NCBI GenBank assembly: GCA_002451555.1
Contig: DKCU01000024.1
Coordinates: forward strand, 1 to 7,814
Length of the DNA stretch: 7,814 nucleotides
From: Candidatus Segatella albertsiae
GTDB lineage: Bacteria; Bacteroidota; Bacteroidia; Bacteroidales; Bacteroidaceae
Direction of reading: 5' to 3'
The notes beneath the pieces were generated by a model, which was not told the origin of the DNA, did not search any database, and was given only the letters and a program-made list of their open reading frames with translations. The translations under genes and the position numbers were made by a program. This document shows positions 5,691 through 7,814 of the stretch, one piece after another. The number at the start of each line of letters is the position of its first letter. Within the stretch, counting starts at the first letter, position 1.

Positions 5691-5785
5691 CGATGATTTT
5701 TTCAATCACATTTCATCCGTATTCATACACCGTATGCATCCGTATGGTACGAGAGAATGCTATCAGATGGGCATCCGTATGCCGT

Positions 5786-6238
5786 TCAGATGTCGTAGAT
5801 TCTCTTGTAGAATCTTCGGGTAGGCTCCGAGTCCTTCCCCCTGCCAAACTGGGTGCGCAGGAGCTCCGAGTCGATGTTCCAGAGGCATCCGAAGTCCTTC
5901 CATTGCGACTCCAGTCCCAGCAAGCCGCCTATCTTGATGACGATGCACCCCATCTGTGGACGGGTGAGGTTGATGGGCTGGTAGAACTCATCGAGGAATC
6001 CCGCCTTCTGATACTTGGCGAGTTCCGCCTTCGCTTCGTCAGTGGCAAGGTTCTCGTTGAGGTAGCCCGACGAAGTCTTCGCTTGCTTGCTGTTTTCCGA
6101 ACTACTAGTGGCAAAGTCCTTGCCTCCATTTGGGGAAGGCGAAGCCGCCACGCTCTGGGCATGGTAGTGCTCGATATAGCCGTTGCCCTCCTTGATAAAC
6201 TGGCCTATGCTGCCGTTGAAATTGAATGTATCTCCCAT
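5786..6238 (-). CDS. Hypothetical 150-residue protein with F-x-F-x-G-S-I-G-Q-F-I N-terminus
   Basis: I do not recognise a named family. Residues 1-25 (MGDTFNFNGSIGQFI, then EGNGYIEHY) form a short Gly/aromatic module that also ends the upstream 352-residue protein. Residues 28-62 are a Ser/Asn/Lys-rich linker. Residues 63-150 look like a compact helical domain (DEAKAELAKYQKAGFLDEFY, then CIVIKIGGLLGLESQWKDFG, then RRFYKRIYDI). That domain recalls small C-terminal helical modules in other Bacteroidetes accessory proteins of unknown role. No signal peptide or membrane segment is present, so it is likely cytosolic. ATG at 6238 lies 68 bp after the stop of the 352-residue gene with no clear promoter, so the two are probably one operon. 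Confidence 0.75.
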   Translation of the reverse strand: MGDTFNFNGSIGQFIKEGNGYIEHYHAQSVAASPSPNGGKDFATSSSENSKQAKTSSGYLNENLATDEAKAELAKYQKAGFLDEFYQPINLTRPQMGCIVIKIGGLLGLESQWKDFGCLWNIDSELLRTQFGRGKDSEPTRRFYKRIYDI

Positions 6239-6306
6239 AAAAGTCTTGATTTTATTTTTTTGCGATTTGTTATTTTCTGCGAGTTTGAAAGGATGCTAGT
6301 TTGTCA

Positions 6307-7365
6307 TTATCCATCACCCCGGTCGATGAACTGGTCGATGTTGCCATGACCCCGGTTGATGAACTGGTCGATGTTGCCGTCACCCCGGGCGATGAACTGT
6401 CCTACGCTCCCATCGAAGTGAAATTCGTTCGGTCTTTCCACCCTGTTGTTGCGTTCCATCCGCCACACCATGAGCATTTCGCGGCATCGGTCAGCCACCA
6501 CGTTGCCCACCATCAATCCGAGCAAGTGCTCCAGGTTCTTTACCTCCTGCATATCTCCGATGCGTATGGTGGTCTTCGTCAGTTTCACGAGATTATCCTC
6601 GTCCATCTGTTCGAGGACGGTTCTTTCTCCAGCCATCTGTTCGAGGGCGGTTCTTTCTCCAGCCATCTGCTCGAGGGCGGTTCTTTCTCCAGCCATTTGC
6701 TTGATGGCGGTTCTTTCCTCTGCCATCTGCTTGATGGCGGTTCTTTCCTCTGCCATCTCTTGCGAAGTCGTAGCCTCTGCGTCAGATGGCATTTTTTGGC
6801 TCGCCAAAACGACGGAAGTCTCGGCTGTACTGGCAGTCTCAGCAGTACTTGAAGTCTCAGAACTGCTGGAAGCGTCATTTATTTCTTCGGAATCATTGCA
6901 ATCTTCCCCCATCACGTCGTACGCCTTCGACTGTCTTCTGTCGGCGAAGTCGAAGAAATGCTGTACGATGGCATCAGTACCCTGATTGTCGATGAAGAGC
7001 GCGAAACCATCCCAGAGGAAACGGAGCATGGACTCTCCCTCGGCGAGGAAGTAAGGTTGTCCAGACACCATGACGCATCCGCAGGAAGGCATCCTCACGC
7101 ATCCGCAAAGTTCGGTGGGCGAGAGAGCCTCGTCGATGTGTTCGAAGGCGGACGTGTTGCCAGCCTGGGCGAAGTCGGTCAGCCCCCATGCCACGCTCAG
7201 TGCGAGCAGCATACGCCTCGTGCCGCAACTTTTCTGGAGTTGTGGATACTTGCTTGCCAGTCGGTGAATCAGCCTCGCCAGCCTACGGCCTACGCGCCTT
7301 CGAAAGTCCTCCACCGAGAGGAAGGGATGTGCTATGTTCAACAATTCTGTCATCTTAATTCTCAT
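6307..7365 (-). CDS. Hypothetical 352-residue protein with coiled-coil decapeptide and 11-residue repeats
   Basis: No family recognised. Residues 8-145 form a helical, Arg- and Phe-rich domain (FRRRVGRRLARLIHRL; later LRFLWDGFALFIDNQG and IVQHFFDFADRR) with a CGC-x5-CGC cluster (Cys87, 89, 95, 97). Residues 150-200 are an acidic Ser/Thr/Glu/Ala linker. Residues 204-254 hold five decapeptides MA[EG]ERTA[IL][KE]Q, probably a coiled coil. Residues 258-305 are helical, and 313-352 carry EFHFDGSVGQFI followed by 11-residue repeats ending at the stop. The module F-x-F-x-G-S-V-G-Q-F-I is shared with the next protein in the operon, so the two may interact or compete for one partner. Start is ATG 7365 (a second ATG four codons on is possible). 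A promoter with a long repeat leader lies upstream. Confidence 0.75.
   Translation of the reverse strand: MRIKMTELLNIAHPFLSVEDFRRRVGRRLARLIHRLASKYPQLQKSCGTRRMLLALSVAWGLTDFAQAGNTSAFEHIDEALSPTELCGCVRMPSCGCVMVSGQPYFLAEGESMLRFLWDGFALFIDNQGTDAIVQHFFDFADRRQSKAYDVMGEDCNDSEEINDASSSSETSSTAETASTAETSVVLASQKMPSDAEATTSQEMAEERTAIKQMAEERTAIKQMAGERTALEQMAGERTALEQMAGERTVLEQMDEDNLVKLTKTTIRIGDMQEVKNLEHLLGLMVGNVVADRCREMLMVWRMERNNRVERPNEFHFDGSVGQFIARGDGNIDQFINRGHGNIDQFIDRGDG
6312..6410. repeat. 33-bp tandem repeat coding 11-residue units
   Basis: Three units (6312-6344, 6345-6377, 6378-6410); GATGAACTG recurs at 6325, 6358 and 6391. They encode GSVGQFIARGD, GNIDQFINRGH and GNIDQFIDRGD at the end of the 352-residue protein. 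The first coded unit is the diverged one and matches the module in the 150-residue protein, which suggests it is ancestral and the others are copies. Confidence 0.9.
6604..6753. repeat. 30-bp tandem repeat coding decapeptides
   Basis: Five units of exactly 30 bp, with CGGTTCTTTC at 6618, 6648, 6678, 6708 and 6738, encode MA[EG]ERTA[ILV][KE]Q in the 352-residue protein. Two subtypes (AEERTAIKQ twice, AGERTALEQ-like three times) are grouped, as expected from stepwise duplication. Confidence 0.9.
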
Positions 7366-7409
7366 ATTAGTCTCTTTTTTAAGTGGTGTCGTCTAGATTG
7401 ATAGTCTGG

Positions 7410-7569
7410 TTTTGTAGATTGCCCTGTTGGACTTATCTATTTTGTAGATTGCCCCCCTGTAGGACTCGTCTATTTTGTAGATTGCCCCCTGTAGGACTCG
7501 TCTATTTTGTAGATTGTCCCCCTGTAGGACTCGTCTATTTTGTAGATTGCCCTTTGTAGAACTTATCTT
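7410..7569. repeat. 30-33-bp tandem repeat array in the leader of the 352-residue gene
   Basis: TTTGTAGATTG starts at 7411, 7441, 7474, 7506 and 7539, giving spacings of 30, 33, 32 and 33. Units differ mainly in the length of a C run (CCCTG to CCCCCCTG), and the outer copies are the most diverged. Each minus-strand unit contains TCTACAAAATAGA, a 4-bp stem with a 5-nt loop. The varying unit length breaks any reading frame, so it is not coding. It lies between the promoter box and the start codon and should be transcribed. Confidence 0.85.
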
Positions 7570-7572
7570 TTG

Positions 7573-7605
7573 CAAAGGTACATAATATTTTTGATAATCT
7601 GCAAG
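7573..7605 (-). promoter_or_regulatory. Bacteroidetes-type promoter for the 352/150-residue operon
   Basis: On the minus strand TACCTTTG (7580 to 7573) matches the -7 box, and TTGC/CTTG about 20-21 bp upstream (near 7601-7605) is a 3-of-4 match to the -33 TTTG. Transcription would begin near 7566 and run through the tandem repeats for about 200 nt before the ATG at 7365. Confidence 0.6.
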
Positions 7606-7814
7606 AAAATATGGAAATTTTTAGAATTATTTTTTTTCGTGGATATTTACCCACTCAGAACCAACAACTTGCGAAAAACAGGATGTCTTGTCGCTCGTTT
7701 CTACCACCCAATTATGTGATTGTTTTTTGTAATAAAATAACGCCTAAAAAAGCAAAAAATAGCAGAATGATGCTTTTATTTTGAGTTTCAAGTGGTTGTG
7801 GCAGTCGTTGGCTT
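7606..7814. other. AT-rich non-coding end of the window with a possible terminator
   Basis: No convincing gene is seen here. AAAAGCA (7747-7753) and TGCTTTT (7771-7777) form a 7-bp stem with a 17-nt loop, followed by ATTTTGAG. It could be a weak terminator for a gene beyond the right edge or simply AT-rich sequence. Confidence 0.3.

Noticed and set aside
5523..5705. Minus-strand 60-residue protein across the hairpin region
   Set aside because: It is explained by hairpins and 17-bp repeats, has no recognisable domain, and its ATG lies upstream of the promoter-like box.
7410..7569. CRISPR array
   Set aside because: Units abut directly with no unique spacers, the repeat itself varies in length, and no cas genes are present.
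7393..7575. Small minus-strand coding frame over the leader repeats
   Set aside because: Units of 30, 32 and 33 bp change the frame in each copy, and the product is only a translation of the repeat.

Overview
The window looks like an accessory (mobile or prophage-like) segment of a Bacteroidales chromosome, probably Prevotella-like. The main evidence is a near-consensus Bacteroidetes promoter (TTTG-N20-TATCTTTG) at 4617-4648 and genes of lineage-typical families: a BT4734/BF3469-type protein, a VirE/DUF3987-type P-loop protein and a GNAT with a small upstream partner. The genus is an inference.

Layout. On the minus strand, 48-2871 holds a replication-like module. The BT4734-type gene (1843-2871) is read first and is followed in another frame by a large P-loop protein (48-1895). 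A possible 78-residue membrane protein (1902-2138) is nested in the tail of the first gene. Region 2872-3346 has no gene; it carries an iteron-like 13/14-bp repeat array and a REP/BIME-like palindrome cluster with a 65-bp period. A BRO-N/KilAC antirepressor-like gene (3347-4564, minus) follows. Divergent from it, on the plus strand, a 52-residue protein and a GNAT acetyltransferase (4699-5480) form a toxin-antitoxin-like pair. Region 5481-5785 has no convincing gene; it holds 17-bp repeats, several hairpins and a minus-strand promoter-like box. Finally a minus-strand pair (352 and 150 residues, 5786-7365) shares a short F-x-F-x-G-S-[IV]-G-Q-F-I module. It appears to be transcribed from a promoter near 7573-7605 through a roughly 200-nt leader made of tandem repeats.

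The striking general property is the number of short tandem repeats placed at gene boundaries or inside coding ends. Units are 7, 9, 10 aa (30 bp), 11 aa (33 bp), 13/14, 17, 21, 30-33 and 65 bp. The most consequential is a 7-bp array at 1847-1881, exactly where the BT4734-type frame ends and the P-loop frame begins. Losing one unit would join the two into one 938-residue protein, so this is a candidate ON/OFF (split/fused) phase switch. All family assignments are from reading the translated sequence by eye; no search was run.
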